Shown: piece by piece, positions 7,431 through 15,744 of the stretch | Position numbering within the stretch: the stretch's first letter is position 1 | How the letters are laid out: each line of letters opens with the position of its first letter | Assembly: GCA_015064505.1 (NCBI GenBank) | Contig: SVSB01000007.1 | Span: 1-64,000 of the forward strand | Source: Oscillospiraceae bacterium | GTDB lineage: Bacteria > Bacillota > Clostridia > Oscillospirales > CAG-272 | Length of the DNA stretch: 64,000 nucleotides | Reading direction: 5' to 3' | Position numbers and translations under genes: made by a program | The notes under the pieces: model-generated | What the model was told of the DNA's origin: nothing | Seen by the model: the letters and a program-made list of their open reading frames with translations, nothing else | Database searches by the model: none

Positions 7431-7459
7431 TTTACTTTTTGAACCTGTTGTGATATAAT
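7431..7459 (+). promoter_or_regulatory. Promoter of orphan gene 7480
   Basis: TTTACT, 17-bp spacer, TATAAT, with an extended TGN motif just before the -10. It is placed about 20 bp before the GTG start. Confidence 0.5.
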
Positions 7460-7479
7460 GAGCTAAAGGCGGTGAGTTT

Positions 7480-8076
7480 GTGTCTTTATTAAAATTTTTT
7501 TCTAATACCAAAACACAACAGATCGAAAATGAAAACACCATAAAAGAATTCTTTTTTTATCATCATGGCGATGGCATATCAATGGATAGAGATGACCCTC
7601 ATAAGTATAAAAAATATCGCACTTTAAGTGAATCCACCATAGAACTCTGGCGTCAAGAGCTTATTGCACAAGATTTTGAATCACTTATAAATGACAATGC
7701 AGATAACCGGTGGATAATTGCCGGAAATCTTATAAGGTTGATTTCATCTTCAAAAAATCTTGTTGAAGATCACTTTAAAACACTACTCTCTACAATCATC
7801 GAAATATCGTCCACTTTAAATAAGCGCCAACGGATTTTAATATTAGAAGATTTTGCAGGACGCACATTATCCCAAAAAGATGGTGGAATTTATTTAATTC
7901 AAAGCAAATCAAATTTAAACGAATTGCTAAAAACAGCTGTTAATACACTTTTGGATTTCACTTGCACCGTGTCTGACAATACATCAGAAATTGGTTGGGA
8001 AAATATACAGCAACGATATAATTGTGTTAAAAAATCCGTCCAAAGTGCTTTTCAAAAATTCAATATAGATAGATAA
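7480..8076 (+). CDS. Hypothetical protein, AT-rich
   Basis: 198 residues from GTG 7480, with AAAGGCGGTGA upstream. It is soluble, mostly helical by eye, and contains LNKRQRILILEDFAGRT and a repeated pattern of short amphipathic helices; no signal peptide or membrane segment. I do not recognise a family. Base composition is clearly more AT-rich than the surrounding operons (many AAA, ATT and TTA codons), and it has its own promoter and a strong terminator, which makes it a self-contained unit typical of recently acquired cargo. It lies next to a truncated spoVT and palindromic repeats. Confidence 0.6.
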   Translation: MSLLKFFSNTKTQQIENENTIKEFFFYHHGDGISMDRDDPHKYKKYRTLSESTIELWRQELIAQDFESLINDNADNRWIIAGNLIRLISSSKNLVEDHFKTLLSTIIEISSTLNKRQRILILEDFAGRTLSQKDGGIYLIQSKSNLNELLKTAVNTLLDFTCTVSDNTSEIGWENIQQRYNCVKKSVQSAFQKFNIDR

Positions 8077-8103
8077 AAGCGAGGTGAGCCTCACCTCGCT
8101 TTT
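8077..8103 (+). terminator. Intrinsic terminator
   Basis: Perfect stem AGCGAGGTGAG / CTCACCTCGCT followed by TTTTG, directly after the stop codon. Confidence 0.85.
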
Positions 8104-8172
8104 GCTATGTATAGGTCAAAAGGTACTGTTTTCCGTCAAAAATATAAAATCTCCTCTTTCGCAAATACGATC

Positions 8173-8240
8173 GTAGGGGCGACCATTGGTCGTCCGTTCG
8201 GGTTTGGCTTTTTCGCGGACGAGCATTGCTCGCCCCTACG
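8173..8240. repeat. Palindromic intergenic element (GTAGGGGCG type)
   Basis: GTAGGGGCGACCATTGGTCG and its mirror ending CGAGCATTGCTCGCCCCTAC enclose about 20 bp; the inner arms read CGTCCG and CGGACG. Each arm also contains a smaller hairpin (GACCATTGGTC, GAGCATTGCTC). It could fold into a cruciform or a long RNA hairpin. Confidence 0.65.
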
Positions 8241-8296
8241 CAAAACGTCAAATCGCGGCGTTAGTATCTGCAAACGAAAAACCAAATACGCAACAG

Positions 8297-8325
8297 TTTA
8301 CATTTCAAAACAAACGTGATACAAT
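8297..8325 (+). promoter_or_regulatory. Promoter of orphan gene 8348
   Basis: TTTACA, 17-bp spacer, TACAAT with a preceding TGN. Confidence 0.6.
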
Positions 8326-8347
8326 GAAATAAAAGGGGGGTGATTCC

Positions 8348-9037
8348 GTGAAAATTTCTCTCGTGCTGAAAGAAAGCGTTTTTGACTGCAAAATAAAAAT
8401 CTCCGATTCCCACGGAGAACGTCATCATTACATTCCTGCTATATGCGAGGACGGGACGACCCCTTCTATCATTGCGGAGGTTTTTGATAACGAGTTTTCT
8501 TTATCTCTTGTTCCGATGATGCCGGACGTAAGATCGGTTCTGGCTGAATTTGAGGAAAAGAATTGGAAGGACAAGTTTGCTAAAAAAACTACCGAATTTT
8601 TGACAAGCTCTCTGGATAAGGCGGCACTGCGGGTCGGGTGTGATTATCGCGTTGACGGTTTGCAGGATGGCGACCGCTTGGATATTACCATGCAGGGCTA
8701 CGTCTTTGGAGCTTTTGACCGATTTGATATATTGGAATTGGTTCCTATATGCTATACGTTTTTTGAAGTTGCCAATTTTAACAAGTATTACAAATTGACC
8801 GACGCTTACGAAACCAATCGCAAAGACGTACTCAAATTTGCAAAAGGCTTTGCCTTTGCCGAGGGCGTGGGAGACGGATTATTTGGAGCGTTATTTACGT
8901 ATCCCATACAGGTAAGCCGAGCCAAGCGCCTGACGAAAAATAAAAAAATATCAAAAGCGCTTACAAAATTCAACGGTTTAAGCGACACCGAACGGCAACG
9001 TTTTCTTGAAAAACAGGAAAAGCACCTTGCCGGATAG
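8348..9037 (+). CDS. Hypothetical protein
   Basis: 229 residues from GTG 8348, preceded by AAGGGGGGTGA. The N-terminal half is beta-rich (MKISLVLKESVFDCKIKISD, IIAEVFDNEFSLSLVPMMPD). A middle stretch contains DRFDILELVPICYTFFEV, and residues about 165-190 hold the Gly-rich hydrophobic GVGDGLFGALFTYPI, long enough for a membrane hairpin or a buried helix; the tail is basic. No family recognised. It has its own promoter, and its AT-rich codon use is closer to the preceding orphan gene than to the operons on either side. Confidence 0.6.
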   Translation: MKISLVLKESVFDCKIKISDSHGERHHYIPAICEDGTTPSIIAEVFDNEFSLSLVPMMPDVRSVLAEFEEKNWKDKFAKKTTEFLTSSLDKAALRVGCDYRVDGLQDGDRLDITMQGYVFGAFDRFDILELVPICYTFFEVANFNKYYKLTDAYETNRKDVLKFAKGFAFAEGVGDGLFGALFTYPIQVSRAKRLTKNKKISKALTKFNGLSDTERQRFLEKQEKHLAG

Positions 9038-9102
9038 CATAAGCCTCAGAAAATCAACTTTTGTGATACGTACTATGATAAAACCGTAACAAGGAGAAGC
9101 TT

Positions 9103-9867
9103 ATGAAAGCCATTACCGATATTTGCTATTGCAACGAGCATAAACAGTATCTCGATCTGTATTTGCCCGACTGTGAAAGCTTTCCCGTGTTTGTTTATTT
9201 TCACGGCGGAGGACTCGAGGCGGGGGATAAAGGTCGGCAGGGCGTGCTTTACGAATATCTCACCGGCCACGGAATTGCCGTGGTTGCACCAAATTACCGA
9301 ACGTATCCAGACGCCCGATATCCCGATTTTTTGACCGATAGCGCAAAGGCAGTTGCTTGGGTATTCGAAAACGTCGACAAGTACGGGAACGCAACGGAAA
9401 TATACGTTGGCGGAAGCTCGGCAGGCGGATATATCTCGCAAATGCTGTGCTTTGACGAATCGTGGCTTTCCGCCCACGGCATAAAGTCATCCGACGTTTA
9501 CGGCTACGTGCACGATGCAGGGCAGCCCACCTGCCATTTCAACGTGTTGCGTGAGCGCGGAATTGACAGAAGGCGTGTGATAATCGACGGATCCGCGCCT
9601 CTTTACCACGTTGACGGTAAGCATAGCTACCCACCAATGCTTATTATCGTATCCGATAACGATATGGAAAACCGATATGAGCAGACCCTGCTTCTCGCGT
9701 CAACGTTAAAGCACTTCGGCCACGCGGAAAGCGTAAGCCTTAAGATCATGCACGGAAAGCACTGCGCATACGTAAGTAGCAAGGACGAAACGGGCGACAG
9801 CGTTTTCGGAAAGCTTGTGCTTGAGTTTATTTGCGGCACTAAAAACAGCGTTACCCGCCAAGACTAA
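9103..9867 (+). CDS. Alpha/beta hydrolase, esterase/lipase type
   Basis: 254 residues, cytoplasmic. It has the oxyanion motif HGGG (34-37), nucleophile elbow GGSSAGG with Ser106, an acid in SDNDM (Asp185 or Asp187) and His220 in GKH, the order expected of hormone-sensitive-lipase or BD-FAE-like carboxylesterases. Such enzymes often remove acetyl or feruloyl groups from plant polysaccharides, which would suit the glycan-using neighbours, but the substrate is not readable. AAGGAG precedes the ATG by 6 bp. It is followed by a possible hairpin (GCGGTTTTGC at 9871-9880 with GCAAAACCG at 9906-9914) and then the terminator at 9992. Confidence 0.8.
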   Translation: MKAITDICYCNEHKQYLDLYLPDCESFPVFVYFHGGGLEAGDKGRQGVLYEYLTGHGIAVVAPNYRTYPDARYPDFLTDSAKAVAWVFENVDKYGNATEIYVGGSSAGGYISQMLCFDESWLSAHGIKSSDVYGYVHDAGQPTCHFNVLRERGIDRRRVIIDGSAPLYHVDGKHSYPPMLIIVSDNDMENRYEQTLLLASTLKHFGHAESVSLKIMHGKHCAYVSSKDETGDSVFGKLVLEFICGTKNSVTRQD

Positions 9868-9991
9868 ACAGCGGTTTTGCAGGAAACTGCCACCTCGGCA
9901 CAAAAGCAAAACCGTGGTATTGGAGCAGCCTTTTATTTTTCTTGTTGTAAATATTTACATCAAACAAAAAATCCGATAACTTCTTGCCGTT

Positions 9992-10042
9992 AAAAATCCT
10001 CCTATGGTAGTTTTCTTAATTCTACCATAGGAGGTCTTTTTT
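9992..10042. terminator. Bidirectional terminator between convergent genes
   Basis: Stem CCTCCTATGGTAG / CTACCATAGGAGG with an A-run on the left and CTTTTTT on the right. It serves the esterase and the leftward-ending dehydrogenase operon. Confidence 0.8.
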
Positions 10043-10216
10043 GTCACTGTCCGTTTTTAACGGATCGGTTCAGTGGCAACTCCGCTGTTGTTTTTTGTTC
10101 AGGTAAATGCGTTTTCTCTGTGCTATTACTTTTTCGCCTTGTGCTTTTCATCCGCACAGGATCTGCCGAAGTACATAAGCTCCCAAACGGCGGCTCGGTG
10201 ATTTTTCCTCCGCGGC
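10043..10216. other. Non-coding gap
   Basis: After the dehydrogenase stop codon I see no gene. A 16-codon stretch on the minus strand (MYFGRSCADEKHKAKK) has no properly spaced ribosome site and was not called. Confidence 0.4.
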
Positions 10217-11215
10217 TTACGCCATTGTTTCAAGCATTTTTTCGGTGACCTCGTATTTGCAGGGCTTTCCCTCAGCAAAGAGGAGATACTCCTCTGCCAT
10301 ATACTCGCTCATTCTGCGCACCTCGTTGCCAAGACTGCCCGCGATGTGGGGCGTGAGGATGCAGTTATCAAGCTTAAAGAACTCGCTGTTCTCCACGGGC
10401 GGCTCGGGGGCGGTAACGTCCAATATCGCCGTAAGGTCGGGGCGGCGCTTCAGCACCTCTATAAGCTCACTTTCCACCACCTGCGCCCCTCTGCCAGTAT
10501 TTAAGAACGTGCCGTTTTGGGGCATCAATTCAAAGAGCCTTCCGCAAAGCATACCCTTGGTCTGTGCGTTATTTGCCAGATGGTTTGAAACCACGCTGCA
10601 GCTTGCAAACAGCCTTTCAAGAGAGCATTTTTCCACCCCGAGTTCCGATGCCGATTTATCGGAAAGGAACGGATCGAAAACCAGCACGTTAAGTCTGTAC
10701 GCCTTCAGCATTTTTATAACGAGCTTTCCTATCATTCCCGCGCCGATTATGCCCACAGTCTGATCCATATTGCCGCCGATATTTTCCATTGCCTTTTTGG
10801 CTTCCGCGGTTTTTCCCACGCTCATAAGCGCCGAGGAACGGAAAAAGCCTTTATTTGCAAGTATTATCTGGGCGACGGTGTATTCCGCCACGGGAACGGC
10901 GTTTGCCGCCCACGCACTGAAGACCTTAACACCGCAATTAAGAAAGGGCCTTGCGAACGCCTGAACCGAACCTGCCGCGTAAAAAACCGCCTTAAGCTTT
11001 GGCAGATAGCTTTTTATCTCTTCCTCAGTCATACGGGGCATTCCCCAGGTGGAGAATACTATCTCCGTATCACAAAATCTTTCCGGGTTCTCCGCAAGTG
11101 CGGCTTTATTTATCACTTCCGTGCACAGTCCCGCTTTTTCCTTTAAAAGCGCAACGGTGTCCTCGCCGTATACGGACTTAACGCGCGATCGCTCGCACAA
11201 AAATATCGCCTTCAT
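10217..11215 (-). CDS. D-2-hydroxyacid dehydrogenase family protein
   Basis: 332 residues from ATG 11215, with GGAGGAATAAT upstream. Rossmann motif GIIGAGMIG at 155-163. The catalytic Arg is in TGRGAQ (R242), Glu in LDVTAPEPP (about E271) and His in TPHIAGS (H290), the R-E-H set of NAD-dependent D-2-hydroxyacid dehydrogenases. It converts a 2-oxoacid to a D-hydroxyacid or the reverse; the substrate is unknown. It is the last gene of a four-gene operon with a sugar-isomerase-like protein, a MATE pump and a membrane methyltransferase. The start lies 1 bp beyond the upstream stop. Pairing with a TIM-barrel isomerase suggests breakdown of an unusual sugar acid. Confidence 0.8.
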   Translation of the reverse strand: MKAIFLCERSRVKSVYGEDTVALLKEKAGLCTEVINKAALAENPERFCDTEIVFSTWGMPRMTEEEIKSYLPKLKAVFYAAGSVQAFARPFLNCGVKVFSAWAANAVPVAEYTVAQIILANKGFFRSSALMSVGKTAEAKKAMENIGGNMDQTVGIIGAGMIGKLVIKMLKAYRLNVLVFDPFLSDKSASELGVEKCSLERLFASCSVVSNHLANNAQTKGMLCGRLFELMPQNGTFLNTGRGAQVVESELIEVLKRRPDLTAILDVTAPEPPVENSEFFKLDNCILTPHIAGSLGNEVRRMSEYMAEEYLLFAEGKPCKYEVTEKMLETMA

Positions 11216-11216
11216 A

Positions 11217-11963
11217 TTATTCCTCCGCAATTTTTCTCAGCGCCGCAGCTTCCCTCTTAAGAGATCCTATCTTCCCATCGGGCATAAATTCAAGAAGCAT
11301 TGTTTTGGTGCCCGTGTTTTTCAGATACTCTTTCCAAGTGTCTACGGCCTCCGCAAGGGGGTATTTGTTTTTGCCCTCCCAATTAAACACGTGCAAATTC
11401 ACTATATAGGAGGAAAGCAGCTTTGCGTACCGAATATTCTCATCAACCGAGCGGAATTGATTTGGCTGCCAATACATACGGAACGCATTGGATGCTACGG
11501 TCTCCATCAGCTCCAAAGCCGCCTCTTTTCTGTTCGTATAAGTGCCGTTATGGCACTCCATACAAAGGGTAACGCCCTCCTCCTCCGCTATTCTTGCCGC
11601 CGCTTTGCATTCGTCAAAAAGCGCGCGCTTCTCCCCATCTCCGTATTCCTCGGAGTTCTTATTGCCGCACCAAAGGCGCAGGATATCCGTACCGAGCAGC
11701 CTTGCCGCGTTTATATAATCGTGAAGCTCCCCCAAGGGAGTTTCTCCGAGGCGAAAATAAGTCCCGTAGGAACAGCACTCAACTCCGTACTCCTTCTGCA
11801 GAGCACAAAGCTCTTCAAGCCTTTTTATATCGTCTTTTGGGGCGTGGATATCGCTTCCCCACTCTATGCAAGTAAGCCCCGTGTCCTTCATTGCCTCAAG
11901 GATTTCCGCGGGCGAGTGCCCTCTGAAGGATACGGATACCAGACCGAGTCCTTTTTTACTCAT
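11217..11963 (-). CDS. Sugar phosphate isomerase/epimerase (AP_endonuc_2 fold)
   Basis: 248 residues of the xylose-isomerase-like TIM barrel family. Recognisable strand ends are CIEWGSDIHAP, RLWCGN, CMECHNGTY (a Glu/His metal site) and LLEFMPDG near the end. Members isomerise or epimerise sugars and inositols with a divalent metal. It overlaps the MATE stop codon by 8 bp, is preceded by GGAGAAGCTG, and is followed after 1 bp by the dehydrogenase, so the two enzymes are probably made together and may act in sequence. Exact substrate unknown. Confidence 0.75.
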   Translation of the reverse strand: MSKKGLGLVSVSFRGHSPAEILEAMKDTGLTCIEWGSDIHAPKDDIKRLEELCALQKEYGVECCSYGTYFRLGETPLGELHDYINAARLLGTDILRLWCGNKNSEEYGDGEKRALFDECKAAARIAEEEGVTLCMECHNGTYTNRKEAALELMETVASNAFRMYWQPNQFRSVDENIRYAKLLSSYIVNLHVFNWEGKNKYPLAEAVDTWKEYLKNTGTKTMLLEFMPDGKIGSLKREAAALRKIAEE

Positions 11964-13338
11964 CAGCTTCTCCTTTTTTCGCTTTTTTTAGCCTTCTGTA
12001 AACCGTTAGTCTCATAGTAAGATAGCTTGCACTGCCGCCGATAATATTTGAAACGGGCTCCGCCATAAACACGCCGGCAACCCCAAAGCCGATACGGGGC
12101 AGAATAAGCGTTAGCGGAACGACGATTATTGCCTTGCGCAGCAGAGAAAAGAAGATGGCGTGCTTTGCATCCCCAAGCGCCTGAAAGGTGGATTGTCCCG
12201 CAAACTGAAGCGCCATGAAAACGAATCCGAAGAAGTATATCTTAAGCATTTCTATACCGGGCGCAAGGAGCTCCGCCTTATCCGAAAAGATTCCGAAGAA
12301 GAATCCCGGGAACGCAAGAATAAGCAGCCACGCGAACAAGGTGTAGGCAAAGCCCGCAACGGTATTGAAGCTGATGCCCGAAACCACGCGGTCGTACTTT
12401 TTTGCCCCGTAATTGAAGCTGATAACGGGCTGTGCGCCGCTGACTATTCCCGAAACGGGAAGCATAAAGATATCGCGCACGGAGGTGGTGACTGTCATTA
12501 TTCCCACGTACAGATCTCCGCCGAAGGTCTGCAAAGTGGAATTACTTGCCGCCTGCACGAGAAAATTGGTTCCCTGCATTATGAAATTAACGACTCCGAG
12601 CCGCATAATGCCAAAGGTGATAGGCGCGCTGATACCGATATTCTCTCTGCACAAGGGAATCACTGCATTCTTACCGAAAAGAAAACGCAGTACCCAGAAT
12701 GCGGAAAATGCCTGGCTTATGACCGTTGCAAGTGCCGCGCCCGAAACACCCATACCAAAAACGAATATGAAAATCGGGTCAAGGACGATGTTCACCACCG
12801 CACCGATGACTATGGAGAGCATACCGATACGGGGAAAGCCCTGAGCGTTTATGTAGCCGTTGAGCCCCGTGGTGAGCATGGAAAAGACTGTGCCCGCCAG
12901 ATAGATATTAAGATACTCCCGTGCGTAAACGAAGCTCTCCTCACTTGCGCCGAAGGCAAAGAGTATGGGTCTTTTAAAAGAATAACCGAGTGCCGTGAGA
13001 ATAACGGAGCTTACGAACAGCAGGCTAAAGGAATTACCCAGTATCCTGCCCGCCTTCTTGGTATCTCCCGCACCTCTTGCCATGGAAAACAGCGGCACGC
13101 CGCCGTTTCCGAACAAGGCAGTAAACGCCATAATGAGCGTTATTACGGGAAACGTAAGGCCCACACCGGTCAGCGCAAGGCCGTCGCCGTCCTCCATGTG
13201 CCCGAGATATATTCTGTCCACCACGTTATAGAGCAGGTGTACGAGCTGTGCAACCGTAAGCGGTATAGCCTGATCCACTATGCAACGCCACACGGCACCG
13301 TTACCGAAATCGTTTGCTTTTACCCCTCGGGTAACCAT
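11956..13338 (-). CDS. MATE family efflux transporter
   Basis: 460 residues from ATG 13338; TTGGAGATGGTCAA precedes it. A GTG six codons upstream overlaps the previous stop but lacks a ribosome site. About 12 hydrophobic segments in two related halves are visible, with the usual start (WRCIVDQAIPLTVAQLVHLL, YNVVDRIYLGH) and the second-half SGAQPVISFNYGAKK. MATE proteins export cationic drugs or metabolites using Na+ or H+ gradients. Its position in an operon with a membrane methyltransferase and two metabolic enzymes leaves the substrate open. Confidence 0.85.
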   Translation of the reverse strand: MVTRGVKANDFGNGAVWRCIVDQAIPLTVAQLVHLLYNVVDRIYLGHMEDGDGLALTGVGLTFPVITLIMAFTALFGNGGVPLFSMARGAGDTKKAGRILGNSFSLLFVSSVILTALGYSFKRPILFAFGASEESFVYAREYLNIYLAGTVFSMLTTGLNGYINAQGFPRIGMLSIVIGAVVNIVLDPIFIFVFGMGVSGAALATVISQAFSAFWVLRFLFGKNAVIPLCRENIGISAPITFGIMRLGVVNFIMQGTNFLVQAASNSTLQTFGGDLYVGIMTVTTSVRDIFMLPVSGIVSGAQPVISFNYGAKKYDRVVSGISFNTVAGFAYTLFAWLLILAFPGFFFGIFSDKAELLAPGIEMLKIYFFGFVFMALQFAGQSTFQALGDAKHAIFFSLLRKAIIVVPLTLILPRIGFGVAGVFMAEPVSNIIGGSASYLTMRLTVYRRLKKAKKGEADE

Positions 13339-13352
13339 TTGACCATCTCCAA

Positions 13353-14018
13353 TCACCAGATAAAGGGTATTATTCTGTATCTGACCTTTTCCATATATTC
13401 CTTATAGCCTGCAAGCTCCTTTGAAAGAAGCTTCTCCTCGTTTACCGCGCGAAAGGCGATAAGCACGGGATAATGAAGAAAAACGAGCAATCCCCAAAAA
13501 GACCCAAGGATGAGAGGGATCATCATAAACATCAAAACGGTTGCCATATACATTGGATGGCGCACTATCCCGTAAAGACCCGTGGATATTACCTGCTGCC
13601 CTTCCTCCACCTTTACGGTGCGGGAAAGATACGCGTTCTCGCGCATTACCTCCCAATATAGACCGTAGGAAGCAACGAAAACGACCGAAGCGACCACCGT
13701 GAGCCACAGAGGAACGCGTGACCAGCCGAAACGGAAATCAAGGGCGGATACGACGAAGCCACCCACAAAACCAAGGCCCGAAAGCGCAACTATTCCCTTC
13801 TGGGCGCCTTGCTTTTCCTTGGAATCAAGTCTTTTTTCAAGCAGGTCGGGCTTTTTTACCGAGAGCACCGCACCGAGAATTGCCATGGGTATAAACAAAA
13901 GGGCAACAAAAAGCCAACCACCCGGGTAGGAAACCGTTCCCGCCGGTAAAAACAGCAGCACTCCCACGAGAAGGAGCCCGCATACGAATTTTACAAAAGC
14001 GTTTAACGCAAGCTTCAT
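13353..14018 (-). CDS. Isoprenylcysteine carboxyl methyltransferase-like membrane protein
   Basis: 221 residues from ATG 14018, chosen for GGAGGTGTGGAA; the reading frame is open further upstream but crosses the promoter. Four to five membrane segments. The C-terminal half carries TGLYGIVRHPMYMATVL with the RHPMY signature and a later NEEKLLSKELAGYKEYMEKV, typical of the ICMT/PEMT family that methylates lipids or prenylated groups using SAM. The bacterial substrate is unknown. First gene of the operon running to 10217. Confidence 0.75.
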   Translation of the reverse strand: MKLALNAFVKFVCGLLLVGVLLFLPAGTVSYPGGWLFVALLFIPMAILGAVLSVKKPDLLEKRLDSKEKQGAQKGIVALSGLGFVGGFVVSALDFRFGWSRVPLWLTVVASVVFVASYGLYWEVMRENAYLSRTVKVEEGQQVISTGLYGIVRHPMYMATVLMFMMIPLILGSFWGLLVFLHYPVLIAFRAVNEEKLLSKELAGYKEYMEKVRYRIIPFIW

Positions 14019-14051
14019 TTCCACACCTCCGCAGATCGTTTTTCGTATTAT

Positions 14052-14080
14052 ATTGTAGCACACCGAAAACGGGCAATCAA
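14052..14080 (-). promoter_or_regulatory. Promoter of ICMT-MATE-isomerase-dehydrogenase operon
   Basis: TTGATT, 17-bp spacer, TACAAT on the minus strand. Confidence 0.7.
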
Positions 14081-14143
14081 CTTTTTTGAAGTGTTTTTTG
14101 TAATAAAACCGAGGTTTTTTATATTTTATTAACAGCAGTGGTA

Positions 14144-14172
14144 TTGACGGTTTTAATGTGTTTTTGTATAAT
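14144..14172 (+). promoter_or_regulatory. Promoter of solute-binding protein gene
   Basis: TTGACG, 17-bp spacer, TATAAT. It is divergent from the promoter at 14052-14080, with 63 bp between them. Confidence 0.8.
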
Positions 14173-14218
14173 GAAATCGGACATATTCTTATTCGTTCTG
14201 TAAAGGAGAATGCATAAA

Positions 14219-15691
14219 ATGAAAACACGTGTTATATGTATGTTGTTATCCGCCCTTTTTCTTGCAGGCGCTCTTGCTTCCTGCACGGGAGGCAATACGG
14301 GCGACACCACCCCCGCAATAACCACGGATGCCCCAATAGTTACCACCGAGCCCGTTACCACCGAATACGTTGAATCTCTTGAGGTGCCTGAGGATTATTT
14401 CCTTGACGGCTATGAATTCACTATTCTTTGCACCTCCTGGATGAACAATCCCCCCACGCCCTTTAACTATAAGGATACCTCCCTTGTGCTTGACGAGGCG
14501 ATCTACCGCCGCAACAGCATAGTTGAGGATGAGTACGGAATAATCATCGCAACCGTTGAGGATTACACCACCAAGGGCAACTCCGGCGTTATCCGTCTTC
14601 AGGCTAACCGCACCGCAGGCGACACGCTTTACGATGCAGGCGTTATTGCGGTATTCGATACCAGCAAGCTTGCTTATCAGGGGTTCCTTTCCGATATGCA
14701 GGAAGTGCCTTACGTTGATCTGGAAAAATCCTGGTGGGATCAAAACGCCACTGCCGATATTACCATATTCGGCAAGACATTCTATACCACGGGAGATATC
14801 TCCTTCCTTGACCGAGAATACACCTTTGCTACCTTCTTCAACAAGAAGATCGCCGCAGAACAGAATCTGGGAGATCTTTACACCATCGTGCGCGACGGCA
14901 AGTGGACTGTTGAGGTTATGAGCGAAATGAGCAAAAAGGTCAGCGCGGATCTGAACGGCGACGATAAGCTTGACTCTAACGACAAGTACGGTCTTATTAT
15001 GTGGGACGATACTCTCATCACCATGATAAACGCCGCAGGCAAATCCCTTGCCACCCTTGAGGACGACGTGCTTACCCTTACTGCGAACGATGCCGCAGCC
15101 GTTGAGATGGTGGACAAATATATGGAGCTTTGCAACGACCAGAGCGTTATAAACTTCCAGCACACCTCCGGAGGCGTTGGTTGGGTAGAGATGTACACCA
15201 ACGGTCAGGCGCTGTTCCTTATTGAGTACCTCAAGGCGCTTACCACCTTCCGCGATACCGATCTTGAGTACGGTATTCTCCCCATGCCCAAACTTAATGA
15301 GGATCAGGACAGATACTATTGCGGTCTTGCGGGATATCAGGCAGGAATGTACTGCATCCCCGCCGACGTCCACGATGAAGAGGCAAGCGGCATTATTACC
15401 GAGGCTCTTGCATATCACTCCCAGAAGATCGTAACCCCCGCATATTACGACAGAACACTCATCGGCCGCCACGTACAGGACCCCGAAAGCGAGGAGACCC
15501 TTGAGATAATCTTTGCAAGCAGGATCTACGATCTGGGTCTGTTCTATAAGGTAGGCGGTCTGAACGTACGTCTGAATTCTATGATGGCAAGCAAGAACAA
15601 TCAGTACGCATCCGTTATAGAAAGCTACAGAAGAGCGATCGACAAGAGCCTGAAGGATATTAACACATTCTTCAGCTCCGTTGCGGAATAA
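14219..15691 (+). CDS. Extracellular solute-binding lipoprotein, orphan
   Basis: 490 residues. ATG 14219 is preferred over ATG 14210 because AAAGGAG sits 10 bp before it. The signal peptide ends in lipobox LASC (Cys22), followed by a Thr-rich linker, so it is a membrane-anchored lipoprotein. The remainder is a type-1-like solute-binding fold (YDAGVIAVFD, NKKIAAEQNLGDLY, GNNQYASVIESYRRAID-like end). A Ca-binding loop DLNGDDKLDSND occurs near the middle, as in some carbohydrate binders. No permease or ATPase gene is adjacent, and convergent terminators isolate it, so it either feeds a distant ABC transporter or senses ligand. Confidence 0.75.
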   Translation: MKTRVICMLLSALFLAGALASCTGGNTGDTTPAITTDAPIVTTEPVTTEYVESLEVPEDYFLDGYEFTILCTSWMNNPPTPFNYKDTSLVLDEAIYRRNSIVEDEYGIIIATVEDYTTKGNSGVIRLQANRTAGDTLYDAGVIAVFDTSKLAYQGFLSDMQEVPYVDLEKSWWDQNATADITIFGKTFYTTGDISFLDREYTFATFFNKKIAAEQNLGDLYTIVRDGKWTVEVMSEMSKKVSADLNGDDKLDSNDKYGLIMWDDTLITMINAAGKSLATLEDDVLTLTANDAAAVEMVDKYMELCNDQSVINFQHTSGGVGWVEMYTNGQALFLIEYLKALTTFRDTDLEYGILPMPKLNEDQDRYYCGLAGYQAGMYCIPADVHDEEASGIITEALAYHSQKIVTPAYYDRTLIGRHVQDPESEETLEIIFASRIYDLGLFYKVGGLNVRLNSMMASKNNQYASVIESYRRAIDKSLKDINTFFSSVAE

Positions 15692-15744
15692 GCAATAAAT
15701 AAAAATGCGCTGTGAGCTCACAGCGCATTTTTTATTTATTGCTC
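15692..15744. terminator. Bidirectional terminator
   Basis: Perfect palindrome around TGTGAGCTCACA, with AAAAATGCGC and GCGCATTTTTT arms and AT-rich flanks that are also mirrored. It separates convergent genes and overlaps the last codons of cca. Confidence 0.9.

Noticed and set aside
14246..15721. 491-codon antisense frame opposite the solute-binding lipoprotein
   Set aside because: Antisense shadow; the sense gene has promoter, ribosome site, lipobox and terminator.
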